DNA from: Diplonema japonicum
Taxonomy: Eukaryota > Euglenozoa > Diplonemea > Diplonemida > Diplonemidae
NCBI GenBank assembly: GCA_964019335.1
Contig: OZ025672.1
Span: 372,001-436,000, forward strand
Reading direction: 5' to 3'
DNA: 64,000 bases
In this document: piece after piece, positions 9,146-17,785 of the stretch
Layout: every line of letters starts with the position of its first letter
Numbering within the stretch: position 1 is the stretch's first letter
Made by a program: the position numbers and the translations under genes
The notes under the pieces: model-generated
The model's input: the letters and a program-made list of their open reading frames with translations, nothing else
Told to the model about the DNA's origin: nothing
The model's database searches: none

Positions 9146-10414
9146 TTACGGTGTGGGAGGTGATGTATCAGTGTACAATGACTGCACGACAGCAGTGTGG
9201 GTGTACGACAGCTCGGTGCTAGTGTATGAGAATGCAGTGTCGTCCTCGCGCACCAATGGTGTGAAAGAGGGACACGTGTTCAAGGCAGTGTTCTGCAGAA
9301 GACGGCGGCACTGAACTTCCGACGAGTTCAGCGCTGCAAGCTTCTTGGCTACTTCAGTAAACGAGTAAAGGTCTAAGGGAGGGGACCTCCACGGCGCACC
9401 GGCAGGTGTGGTGTACTCATTCATTGCGCTAACAAGCTTTGGGAGCCCTGAAGCTATGACAGTCGACACGACGTTGTTCACGATGAAGTCAGGTAGTGGC
9501 ATCAGCAGATCCGAGTGCGACAACATGCACAGCCTGCATTCACCAGGGTTGCCGTCTATGGGTGCGATGAGGTACCCGCTTCCTATAGACACGCCTCTTA
9601 CGAAGCCAGGCATTTCGGGTGCTGCCGGGTGCTCGACACTATGGTTGATAATGATGAAGCATCCGTTGCGCAATTCCCGCCATCCTCTGATGGTGCAGAA
9701 GTCACGACCGGATAGGGGCATCGGTAGCTTTGTAGCATAGTAGCAGACCTCCTCTCTGTGAGACAGCTTTTCGACCAACCGACCGCTTGCCATGTTTTTG
9801 TCCCATGTTGCTCTGTACGATGAATCGTGGAGCACGTTGTACGCAACAAGCGGAGGAACAGCAAGGCGGGTATGCACAAGGACCTGGCAAAGTTGTGACT
9901 TGGTTTTCATCCCGTGGTTGATATGCGGAGACACCGGAGGAGGACGTTTCCAAGCCTTCACGCCTTGTTTGTCATAGACAAGCTTCCAAGGTTCATGTGG
10001 GCTGGTCTCCTTGTCAAGCATGACTGTGTACATCGCCCCAAAGTCATCATCTGTGAGCAGGCGCAACCCGTTCACAGTGGTCTCAATCGTTCCCTTTGCA
10101 TTCAGTACCGCCACCACAGTTTTTTTGCTGCCTTCAAAATCTACGTTCCTCTCTTCCCTGCCCCTGTGTATCCATTTCGGCGTCTCGATCCTCACTTCTT
10201 TTTCTTCGGTTTCGTTTCCTATTTTCTTTTCTTCTTCTTCCTCTTTCTCCTCTTTTTCTTCTTCCCCGGAAGAGCTCAGCCCCTGCACCTCGCTCGCTTC
10301 CTTCTCCTCTACGCAGCACAGCACAGGCGTATCTTCCCTTTTAAGTGTACCGCCCTCGGTATCTGCCTTCTGGGGTGCCTTCGCAGCAGACTTCTGGCAG
10401 GCGCAATTTCCCAT
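9146..10414 (-). CDS. Lipid-anchored START-domain protein
   Basis: About 422 residues. The chosen start gives MGNCACQK, a strong N-myristoylation plus palmitoylation signal; the frame is open further upstream through low-complexity sequence, which I exclude. Residues 20-110 are Glu/Lys-rich and probably disordered. About 150-370 form a START lipid-transfer domain: WKLVYDKQGVKAWKR, YNVLHDSSYRATWDKNM, YYATKLPMPLSGRDFCTIRG, and a C-terminal helix LPDFIVNNVVSTVIASGLPK. A tail of about 60 residues follows. It would bind a lipid or other hydrophobic ligand at a membrane. It is distinct from the six short START genes at 53993-60579, which lack the acylated N-terminus. Confidence 0.9.
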   Translation of the reverse strand: MGNCACQKSAAKAPQKADTEGGTLKREDTPVLCCVEEKEASEVQGLSSSGEEEKEEKEEEEEKKIGNETEEKEVRIETPKWIHRGREERNVDFEGSKKTVVAVLNAKGTIETTVNGLRLLTDDDFGAMYTVMLDKETSPHEPWKLVYDKQGVKAWKRPPPVSPHINHGMKTKSQLCQVLVHTRLAVPPLVAYNVLHDSSYRATWDKNMASGRLVEKLSHREEVCYYATKLPMPLSGRDFCTIRGWRELRNGCFIIINHSVEHPAAPEMPGFVRGVSIGSGYLIAPIDGNPGECRLCMLSHSDLLMPLPDFIVNNVVSTVIASGLPKLVSAMNEYTTPAGAPWRSPPLDLYSFTEVAKKLAALNSSEVQCRRLLQNTALNTCPSFTPLVREDDTAFSYTSTELSYTHTAVVQSLYTDTSPPTP

Positions 10415-10650
10415 TTTCGTTTTTTTGAAAGCTGCGAAGAAAAAAAAGTAAACAACAGTAATATTAATGGCACGGAGATGCATCGAAAAAAATAAACACG
10501 TCACACGTCATTCAGCCAGCTTGCCAATAAATACAGGCCAGGATCGTGGCTACACTACACTCTTGAGAAATACAAGGCACGCTGTAGACCTTCTTTTAAT
10601 TCATTCGGTTCAGTCATTCACGTTTTTTTTTTCCCCTTCCACGAAGGTAC

Positions 10651-12291
10651 TCATGCGAAGTAGGTGACAAGACCCTCCCACTTCGGGGCACCCCAGCCCG
10701 TCGCGAGGTCGAAGCCAGGGGTGGCGGGGAAGCCGTTGTCGCACGTGATGCAGGTCACGCAGTTGCACTTCGAGTTCCCCTGCACGACATCCGTGAAGAT
10801 ATCGTTCTGATGAGCCGCCGCCTGCTGGTACAGGGCAGGGTTCCAGAACCCGAGACGACCCTTCCCGTTCTTCACACGCTCTGCGTTCAGCAGAGTTATG
10901 ACACCCGCGAAGGTAGGCGTCGCTGCCGAAGTGCCCGACGCAGCAACAGCCCTGCCTTGTGTCACCATGGCGTTCCCAGAGGCCAACGCTGACACATCAG
11001 GGTATGCACGCTGCGAGGCGTTGAAGGAACCGGTGGGGGGGAATTCCGGCTTGCCGGTGTTTGCCTTCAAGTAAGCAGCCACCACATCCGCTTGGTAAGA
11101 AGGCATGGGGAACTCCCAGGAGAACCCAGAGCCACCGCCATTCCAGTAGATAGGTGCCTTCTTCGAACCACCGCCGCCCCACGAGGTCCCGCCCACAGCT
11201 GTGACCCACGGGCTTGACGCCGGGAAGGTGGGCATGGTGTTGGCACACGCCACTTCGTTCAGCTCCTTCCCCATCGGGCTAATGGGGCTGAAGGGCTGGA
11301 AGGAGAAGTGCATGCCACCGTCGCCAGCAGCTGCCAGCACCGTGACACCCCTGAGACCTAGCTTCATGAACTCGACGTTTGCCTGCTGGATCACGATATC
11401 GTTGTTGAACATGCAGACCTGCCTTTCGTTAAACTGGATCTCCTGCAGGCACTCAGCATAGGTGTGCTTCCCCTTAGCGGCGACACCCTTGCAGAGGATG
11501 TCGCAGGAGTGCCACGTGAGGGATCCGAGGGAGAGGCTGACGACGCCAGGCACGGCTGCCCTGCCGTTGAGCTCGTTGAGGAACGCCAGCTGGGCGTAGC
11601 CAAAGCCGGGGCCCTCCTCGGGTGCTTTGGAGTTGTTCGTGTTGGAGACCTCAGTGACGGCCCCGTAGGCCATGCCCGAGATGATGTCGGTGTCGAGGGA
11701 GGCCTCGCCGAAGTTGTCGCCGCCGTTCTGGTGGCCTGCGTAGCCTGTGAGGTTCAGGCGGTCGAGCGTGTTGGGGATGTTGAACTCGCTCCAGTACTTG
11801 GTGACATCAGTCTTAAGCACACCGTAGGTGCCGGGGCCCCACACGAGCTGGTGCTCGCCCTCGCCTGTTGCTGTCGAGGGGATGCCATACGCCTCACGCA
11901 TCTCGGGTGCACCGATGCCCACCGCCTCGACTTTCAGACCACGTGGGTGTGCCTCCCCCCCTGCAACCCTCACAACCATCTCCTTCACAAGCTTTCTGAT
12001 CGCACCATTCATCACGGGTTTCACAGTCCCTGGAAGGACAAGACGGTCGCCAGAAGGGGTCAGCTTCCCCTGTGGGAAAGCAGCCTGAAGGGACTTCAGG
12101 TCGGCTTCTAACGGGGTCACCAGTTCAGCGACTTCCTTCAAGCTGTAGAACTGACCGTACTTCGCAGACTTCGGGTCGGATACCTCCAACAGCCTTCGTT
12201 CCAGTTCCGCGTTGCTGGTTTTAGCATGCAGCCAGAGGTCCACCTCACAGGCCACCACGTGCATGGCGGCTAGAAGACACAGGGTTCGCAT
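10651..12291 (-). CDS. Secreted sedolisin (S53) serine-carboxyl peptidase
   Basis: About 546 residues, an acid endopeptidase or tripeptidyl-peptidase of family S53. A short signal peptide (MRTLCLLAAMHVVACEV) leads into a pro-activation domain with the LHAKTSNAELERRLLEVSDP block. The catalytic set is visible: Glu and Asp in FGEASLDTDI (about 195-200), the oxyanion Asp in AAAGDGGMH, and Ser in SGTSAATPTFAG (about 455). The C-terminal GFDLATGWGAPKW resembles the family's calcium-site ending. A Cys cluster (CNCVTCITC) just before it is unusual. Start chosen for the signal peptide; about 22 further codons are open upstream. With the neighbouring catalase, phosphatase and cellulases it adds to the secreted enzymes. 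Prokaryotic and fungal homologues exist, so transfer is conceivable but untested. Confidence 0.93.
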   Translation of the reverse strand: MRTLCLLAAMHVVACEVDLWLHAKTSNAELERRLLEVSDPKSAKYGQFYSLKEVAELVTPLEADLKSLQAAFPQGKLTPSGDRLVLPGTVKPVMNGAIRKLVKEMVVRVAGGEAHPRGLKVEAVGIGAPEMREAYGIPSTATGEGEHQLVWGPGTYGVLKTDVTKYWSEFNIPNTLDRLNLTGYAGHQNGGDNFGEASLDTDIISGMAYGAVTEVSNTNNSKAPEEGPGFGYAQLAFLNELNGRAAVPGVVSLSLGSLTWHSCDILCKGVAAKGKHTYAECLQEIQFNERQVCMFNNDIVIQQANVEFMKLGLRGVTVLAAAGDGGMHFSFQPFSPISPMGKELNEVACANTMPTFPASSPWVTAVGGTSWGGGGSKKAPIYWNGGGSGFSWEFPMPSYQADVVAAYLKANTGKPEFPPTGSFNASQRAYPDVSALASGNAMVTQGRAVAASGTSAATPTFAGVITLLNAERVKNGKGRLGFWNPALYQQAAAHQNDIFTDVVQGNSKCNCVTCITCDNGFPATPGFDLATGWGAPKWEGLVTYFA

Positions 12292-12816
12292 TTTTAATCG
12301 ATCGGTCACTGAAGTGTTTGGGTCTGAAAGCTGTGATGCGGCAGTCCACATCCACATCTACCTCAACACCAAAAATAAGAATGCTGGGAAAAGTAAATAC
12401 TAATAAAAAAGAACAGTATTTAGGGGGGGAAGAGAAGAGAAGGGGGCAGAAAAAACAGAAGAGGAACTGCATATAAAAAGAGCCCTTTTCTGTTGTTGCG
12501 TTTTTTTTTTTTCCTTTTTTTTTTTCTTATTTTTTTTTTTTTTAACAATTTTCCTGGAAATCTCATTTCGGTTCCCCTACATAGCTTCAGGCCCTCCCCG
12601 AGACCCACTCCAAGAGGGCACAGCAGAATTAAAAGGAAGCTGTTGGTTTTCTTTTCTTTTTTTTTCGTTAATTTTTTTTTTTTTTTCCATTCTTTCTTTT
12701 TCTTTTTTTGATGAGAATTGTATGTTAATTTTGTGCGCTTGCATGCGTTTGGGGTGTTTCGCGATTCGGATAGTCCGCCTGCCTCCTTCAACCTTCCTCC
12801 TGCCTTCTTCCCCCTT

Positions 12817-12847
<31 letters not shown>

Positions 12848-13459
12848 CCTTCTGTATTCGCACGAGGGAGCAGAGGAGGAGCAGGGAAGATAAAATGGGG
12901 ACAAAGAAAATCTGAAGCCACCCCCCCTCCTGTGTATTGTGCCTCCGTCCCCGTTGCCTTTCTTCCCTTTTAAAAAGGGAATTCACTCCATTCAAGGTTT
13001 GGCGCGATGAGAGGTAGGAGGGCGGGAGAGGGGACATGAAAGGATGAAATAAATGAAGGGAAAGAAAAAGCTCTGAAAAAGGAAGGGCCTTTTCAGCTTT
13101 TTCTTCTTTCTTTCTCTTTTTTTTTTTTTTTTTTTTTTTTCTTTCATATTCTCTTCGTTCGTGCTCGACAGAACCAAAACAAAAAACAAAAAAAAAAAAA
13201 AAAACAAAACCAGATTTTAAAAAAAAAGGAGGCCAGTTGGTGGCGCCCTGCTCAAAAGAAAAAAAAATCACAGAGATGGGGGGGCAGAGTGGTGATGGGG
13301 CAGCATGCTGGTAACCTCACCACAAAGATAACCGGCAACTAAAAAAGAAAAAGAAAACCCTCCACTCTTTCTTTCTAACAAAAAACTATGTGCACTCTCC
13401 CCCCCCCCCCCCCCCCCCCTTCCCTAAAAAAAAGAAGAAAAAGGTAACATACCGCAATA

Positions 13460-13513
<54 letters not shown>

Positions 13514-13848
13514 CAATCACTCCTCAACACGCATCACGCTCCCGTTTGAGAATACCGAGCAAGAAAAAAGTGAAAGAGAGGGGGCCCTAGAGAGGTTAAC
13601 CCCATTCTTACACTACTTTATTTATTTATTTATTTATTTATTTATTATTTTTTTTCCCCAATGCAAATACCTTTTTTTTTTTTTTTAAATGTTCCTCCCT
13701 TTAAAAAAGAGGAAGACAAAAAAAAAAAAAAAAAGAAGAAAAAAAAACATCTTTCCACGCACGAAGAGAAGCAGGAAATAAAAAAAAATTAAAGAGGTAA
13801 AAGGAAATCCCTGATCTGGGACGTCCTGTAAAAAAAAAAAAAAGAGCT
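12292..13848. other. Homopolymer-rich spacer
   Basis: No gene. It contains long T runs (for example 12529-12543, 12819-12847, 13118-13140), a poly-C run near 13398-13419, a very long poly-A run (about 13461-13512) and a TTTA microsatellite near 13617-13647. The long minus-strand frame here (12420-13271) is mostly Lys and Phe from these tracts and is rejected. Confidence 0.7.
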
Positions 13849-15306
13849 CTATTTCACATAATCCGTGCACGCTGGATCGGCTGCAGGGCGAAAGGGCTTA
13901 GGTAAAGGTGCGACTAAGGGTGCTGTGAGATCAACCATCGACAGTAGCTCGAATGGGGGTATGATGATCATTCGTGGGTTGCTGTTACCCAAAGCCTCCA
14001 TTTCTTCCAAAAGAGGAACCGCACAGTGGTGCTGGTGCGAAGCTCTCCTCCTCCGCTGTCGATGGTTCTTGCTGGGACGGCGCTGCTTTGCTTCATACAC
14101 AGAGTTGCTTTTGGGGATTTTAAAACCGACCCTTCGCTTCGGTTTGGACGGAGTGGTGGTGGTGGTAACAGTAGTGTCTTCCGTGTCCTTGCGCCCCACC
14201 CAGCTGAAGTGTTCCTCCCATGCTACGGATGACGCAGAGTCAGGAACCTCGTCCTGTTCTTCGTCTTCCCATTCTAAAGAAGAATCACTCCCATCGCTGA
14301 AGGCCTTCCGGCTACGACGGGATACCCAGGACCGCTTTGTAGTTCCTGTACGGGAGGACACCCATGACCGAGATGATGTGGCTGATGAATAACTAGAAGA
14401 TGTGTTCCCCGACTCTGTCGACGACATGCTGACATGCGTCCCTTCACCGTCGCTGTCATCATTTTCCTCTGTGTACTTTAAGGACGTTTGTACTGTCTTC
14501 ACCGTTGCCCCACTGCCGTACGGGGTTCTTGCGGATGCGTTGTCCTCTCGAATCGAGCCGAGCGAGCTTTCCACCAAACTGCTAAACCTTTGCGATCTCC
14601 CTTCCCGGAAGGATGCTTTGGTGGAGTTGGTATCTGTTTCTCCTGATGTGGTGAACTTTCTTGAAGGTGCTTGTTCTTCTACTAAGCTGCTGAATCGCGA
14701 TCTCCTTCTTGCTCTGGATGATGCTTTGGTGGATGCATCATCCACATCTTCTCGAGGTGAGCCGAGTGAGCTTTCCACGAAGCTACTTTGAGTACTAAAT
14801 CTACGCGACGTCCTTCTAGGAGGTCTTGTTGAGGAGGATGCGAGGGAAGGGATCAATGAAGAGGAAGAGGAGGAGAACGAGCCAGACCGCAGCTGGTGCT
14901 CCCCGAACACCATCCGCTTCTCGCCTTCTGATGGGGTTGTAGGGAGACTGCCTGCTGCCGTTGTGTTTCCTTCGCTTTTCACAAATTCATCAACTCCCAA
15001 GAACGTCCTTTTAGCTTCTAATGGAGGTGAAGTAGGGGTTCCTGCTGCAGTTGTATTTCCTTCGCTTTTCGCGAATTCGTCAACTCCTAGAAACATGTTT
15101 TTAGCTTCTAATGGAGGTGAAGTGGGTGTGCCTGCTGCAGTTGTGTTTCCTTCGCTTCTCGCGAATTCGTCAACTCCTAGAAACATGTTTTTAGCTTCTA
15201 ATGGAGGTGAAGTGGGTGTGCCTGCTGCAGTTGTGTTTCCTTCGCTTCTCGCGAACTCGTCGACTCCCAGAAACACTCTGGTATTTTCGTCACTGCGCTC
15301 ATCCAT
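13849..15306 (-). CDS. Ser/Thr-rich repeat protein
   Basis: 485 residues, no known family. The chosen start (MDERSDEN) lies just after a 50-base pyrimidine tract ending AATAAG, a good trans-splice acceptor. Near the N-terminus are four 30-residue repeats, consensus FLGVDEFARSEGNTTAAG plus a Pro/Thr ending with LEAK. Then come shorter SSLVESS repeats (about 170-280), a Ser/Arg-rich region and a basic C-terminal part. The protein is almost certainly disordered and a likely phosphoprotein. The upstream gene at 15410-15676 ends with a diverged copy of the same repeat, so the two genes share ancestry or were once one gene; I found no intron of the local type that fuses them. Confidence 0.7.
   Translation of the reverse strand: MDERSDENTRVFLGVDEFARSEGNTTAAGTPTSPPLEAKNMFLGVDEFARSEGNTTAAGTPTSPPLEAKNMFLGVDEFAKSEGNTTAAGTPTSPPLEAKRTFLGVDEFVKSEGNTTAAGSLPTTPSEGEKRMVFGEHQLRSGSFSSSSSSLIPSLASSSTRPPRRTSRRFSTQSSFVESSLGSPREDVDDASTKASSRARRRSRFSSLVEEQAPSRKFTTSGETDTNSTKASFREGRSQRFSSLVESSLGSIREDNASARTPYGSGATVKTVQTSLKYTEENDDSDGEGTHVSMSSTESGNTSSSYSSATSSRSWVSSRTGTTKRSWVSRRSRKAFSDGSDSSLEWEDEEQDEVPDSASSVAWEEHFSWVGRKDTEDTTVTTTTTPSKPKRRVGFKIPKSNSVYEAKQRRPSKNHRQRRRRASHQHHCAVPLLEEMEALGNSNPRMIIIPPFELLSMVDLTAPLVAPLPKPFRPAADPACTDYVK
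14950..15290 (-). repeat. Four tandem 90-base coding repeats
   Basis: The TTCGCTT landmark recurs at 14971, 15061, 15151 and 15241, exactly 90 bases apart. Each unit encodes a 30-residue repeat. The middle two units are nearly identical at DNA level and the outer two have drifted, as expected from unequal crossing over. Confidence 0.9.
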
Positions 15307-15409
15307 TTGGTGCAGCTGATCCTTATTAATGGTGAGATTGGTGTGAAGGGGGGGGAAGAAGACAAAAAAAAAAAAAAAGAATAACCCAATTTTTTTTTTA
15401 CCATTCTTT

Positions 15410-15676
15410 TCAAGCTGTTTCGTTAAGTTTCTGTAGCTCTTGTATCTCACCTGCTGAAGGTGGGGTAGTTGGAGTTCCCGCCTGAGTAGTGTTGCCATCA
15501 CTCCGGCTACGTTCGCCACCACTGTCTACATCCAGAATGCTGAGGACTTGCCGTTCTTCAGTTGCAGGTTTTGCTGTGCTAGCCGTTTTTACGTTTACTT
15601 CTTTATTCACCTTTACTGACGTTGGTTGGGTGCCTTTGCTTTTAAGTTGCGGTTGAGAGGAACCGCAGCACCCCAT
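15410..15676 (-). CDS. Small acylated repeat protein
   Basis: 88 residues beginning MGCCGSSQ, a strong dual myristoyl/palmitoyl signal, so it is likely membrane-attached. The rest is polar and disordered. Residues 62-80 (SDGNTTQAGTPTTPPSAG) match the repeat that occurs four times in the next gene downstream. The TGA at 15410 separates the two. A fusion by splicing would need an unusual donor such as GTGAGA, and I could not restore the frame, so I leave them as two genes. Confidence 0.6.
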   Translation of the reverse strand: MGCCGSSQPQLKSKGTQPTSVKVNKEVNVKTASTAKPATEERQVLSILDVDSGGERSRSDGNTTQAGTPTTPPSAGEIQELQKLNETA

Positions 15677-15942
15677 CTCTTCTGTCCCTCCCCGCCACCT
15701 GATCTTTTTTTTTTTCCTTTTTTTTTTGAAACAAAAAAAAAAAAAAAAAACGCAAAAGAAGTATGAAAAGAAAAGGAGGGGCAATATAATCAAGCTTTCT
15801 CCCCTCCTCCTAAGAAAAAAAAATCTCCGTTTTTTTTTTTTTTTTTTTTTTTTTTTTTGTGTTTTTAAAAAATTTTTGTTTAAATCCCTCCCCTCGCACT
15901 TCACAGAGGTCGGTCAATTGAGCAAAACTAAGTTTCAAGAAA

Positions 15943-15976
<34 letters not shown>

Positions 15977-16450
15977 ACATTTAAGGGTACCTGCGGTATG
16001 TGGCAGGACACCTACGTCGTTCTTAAAAAAGAAATAAGAAAAATGGGGGGAGAGGGAGGATTTTTTCTTTGGAGGTAAGGAAAAAAAAAAAAAGAGAAGA
16101 AAAAAAAAACTGGTTAGCAAAAAATGGCACGTAGGGCAGGTGAAAAAAAAGAGAAATAAAAAAAAAGAACGGGATATGGAAAAGAAATCACTACGATTTC
16201 TGGGGATAATCTTAACTGAAAGCGACCTCACTATGGCGGTATCTTTTTTTGTTTTATGCACAACAGCAACACTTCTCAATGTTCTTTCCTTAAATAGCTT
16301 ACAAGTAAGAAGACTGTTCATCATTCCTTTCAAAAAAAAAGGAACGGGTGTGGCAAGGTAAAAGGAAAAAAAAACAGAGGAGAAAAAAAAAAACAAAAAA
16401 AAAAAAAGAAACACACAAAGTCAAATAAATCAAAGTGAACAACATCACCC
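15677..16450. other. Low-complexity spacer with a dispersed 40-base element
   Basis: Dominated by A and T runs of 10-30 bases (notably about 15832-15858 and 15945-15973). It contains one copy of the 40-base element listed separately. The frames across it are Phe/Lys tracts and are not genes. Confidence 0.6.
15974..16013 (-). repeat. Dispersed 40-base element, copy 1
   Basis: Reads GAGACATTTAAGGGTACCTG on plus and continues CGGTATGTGGCAGGACACCT. It directly follows a poly-A run of about 28 bases, so on the minus strand it ends in poly-T. One base differs from the other two copies in the last seven positions. Confidence 0.75.
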
Positions 16451-17393
16451 TCACTGTCTCTTCAGCGCTTGAAAACGGGACTGTACATTTTATTTATTTT
16501 TTAGGAAAAATAAATTTAAAAAAAAAAAAAAAGAGAAAAAAAAAAAAAAAAAAAAAAAAAACCACACACCTCGAGATCAGCAAAATCATCATCAGGCGGC
16601 GCGCCACCAGGGGGGGGGTAGGCGGGACCAGGGCCAGGGGGTGGTGCCTATTTTTTTTTTTTCCTTCTTCTTCCCCATCCCAATTACATACCGTTGGTTG
16701 ATGGTGATGATGATGGTGATTCTGATGCTGAGGTACGCAGGTAGGGCAAGCAGGAGGGCCTGCATGATGCTCAGGGTGTAGAGCTTTACCATTGTCCCAA
16801 ACACCCTGAGACGCAGGCACGAGGTCAGACTTCCCAATAGCCTCTGAAGCGCTTTCCCAATCCAGTTCGAACTCCTTGGCTATGCCCTCAAGGTACTGCA
16901 TGCACAGGTAAGGATCGGGTACCATGACAGAGAGCTTGTCCGCAACACGCTGGTTGACAGCACGCTCCGCGTTGTCGTTTGCCATCTCTATCCACTGCTG
17001 GCCATACTTCAGCATGATCTGTTTCCGGATTGCTATTAATTCAGAGACTCCATCAGTTCGCGGGCATGCCCATACTATGGTGCTGAGCGACTCTTTTAAG
17101 TCAGGTGGGCATGACCGGCTCTCGTTCAGCAACAGCAGCCTTGAGCTCACCAGATCACAGAACAACACCACCAGCTCCATCGCTTCGATGTAGTATTCGT
17201 CTCGCATCACCTGTTCCACCTTTATTCGCGCGCTCTCATTCTTCTCGTCTCTCATCAGATTTGCAATCTCCGACCTCTGCACCTTAATCGAATTCGTCTT
17301 CTTCCCCTGTTGCATCTTCATGCGTGTCACCGCCATTTTCAGCGCCGCCTTCATCTTATTCTTGTCATATGACTCTTTGCCCCATCCGAACAT
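16451..17393 (-). CDS. IST1: IST1-like ESCRT-III regulator, three exons
   Basis: Complement join(16451..16480, 16570..16647, 16692..17393), 269 residues. IST1 proteins bind ESCRT-III and the Vps4 ATPase in membrane scission and endosomal sorting. Residues 1-185 match the IST1 helical domain: MFGWGKESYDKNKMKAALKM then AVTRMKMQQGKK, IANLMRDEKNESARIKVEQV and YIEAMELVVLFCDLV. A His/Pro-rich linker follows. Removing a 44-base intron (16648-16691, GTATGT...AATAG) and an 89-base intron (16481-16569, GTGTGT...TACAG) yields a C-terminus PDDDFADLESRFQALKRQ. This fits the MIM1 motif that IST1 proteins use to bind Vps4. Without splicing the frame runs into poly-Phe, so the exon model has strong internal support. 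Both introns are phase 0. Confidence 0.88.
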
Positions 17394-17785
17394 TATTTAT
17401 TCTTGGGTGGTGTGGATTCCCCTTTCTAGTTTCTGTGTTTTCCTATTCGGTGGGGCATGATGCGGAAGAAGAAAAAAAAAAAAAAAAAAAAAAAAGAAGA
17501 AGAAGAATGACTTTGGTTGCTTATAAACCGCCTGGCGTACAAGCAACTGCAGGCACAGTCTACTTGATTACAGGGGGTGCTCCTCGGCCGAGCAGTAGCT
17601 TCTTCTGCGTTCCGCGCTGTGTCCTTAATGCGTGCGGTGTACAACTCAACCCTAGCCGGGGCGCCCCGGGTAACCAAGATTCTGCGCTCGTGCAGTTTAA
17701 AGGAAAAAAAAAAAAAAAAAGAGACATTTAAGGGTACCTGCGGTATGTGACAGGACGCCTGAAAAAAGAAAAACCTCCTCACTGG
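17394..17785. other. Intergenic with 40-base element
   Basis: A poly-A run (about 17470-17495), a GC-rich unassigned stretch (17525-17695) and the second copy of the dispersed 40-base element at the right side. Frames in the GC-rich part on either strand have no domain. Confidence 0.5.
17721..17760 (-). repeat. Dispersed 40-base element, copy 2
   Basis: Same 40-base sequence as at 15974 and 44761, with one change in the middle (TGTGACAGG for TGTGGCAGG). It is again preceded on plus by a poly-A run of about 17 bases and followed by an A-rich stretch. Confidence 0.75.

Noticed and set aside
12420-13271. 283-codon minus-strand frame
   Set aside because: Almost entirely Lys, Phe and Arg from homopolymer tracts; no domain.
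15310-15450. Intron joining the two repeat-sharing genes
   Set aside because: The only donor-like site (GTGAGA near 15450) is unlike the local GTATG/GTGTG class and no acceptor restores the frame.
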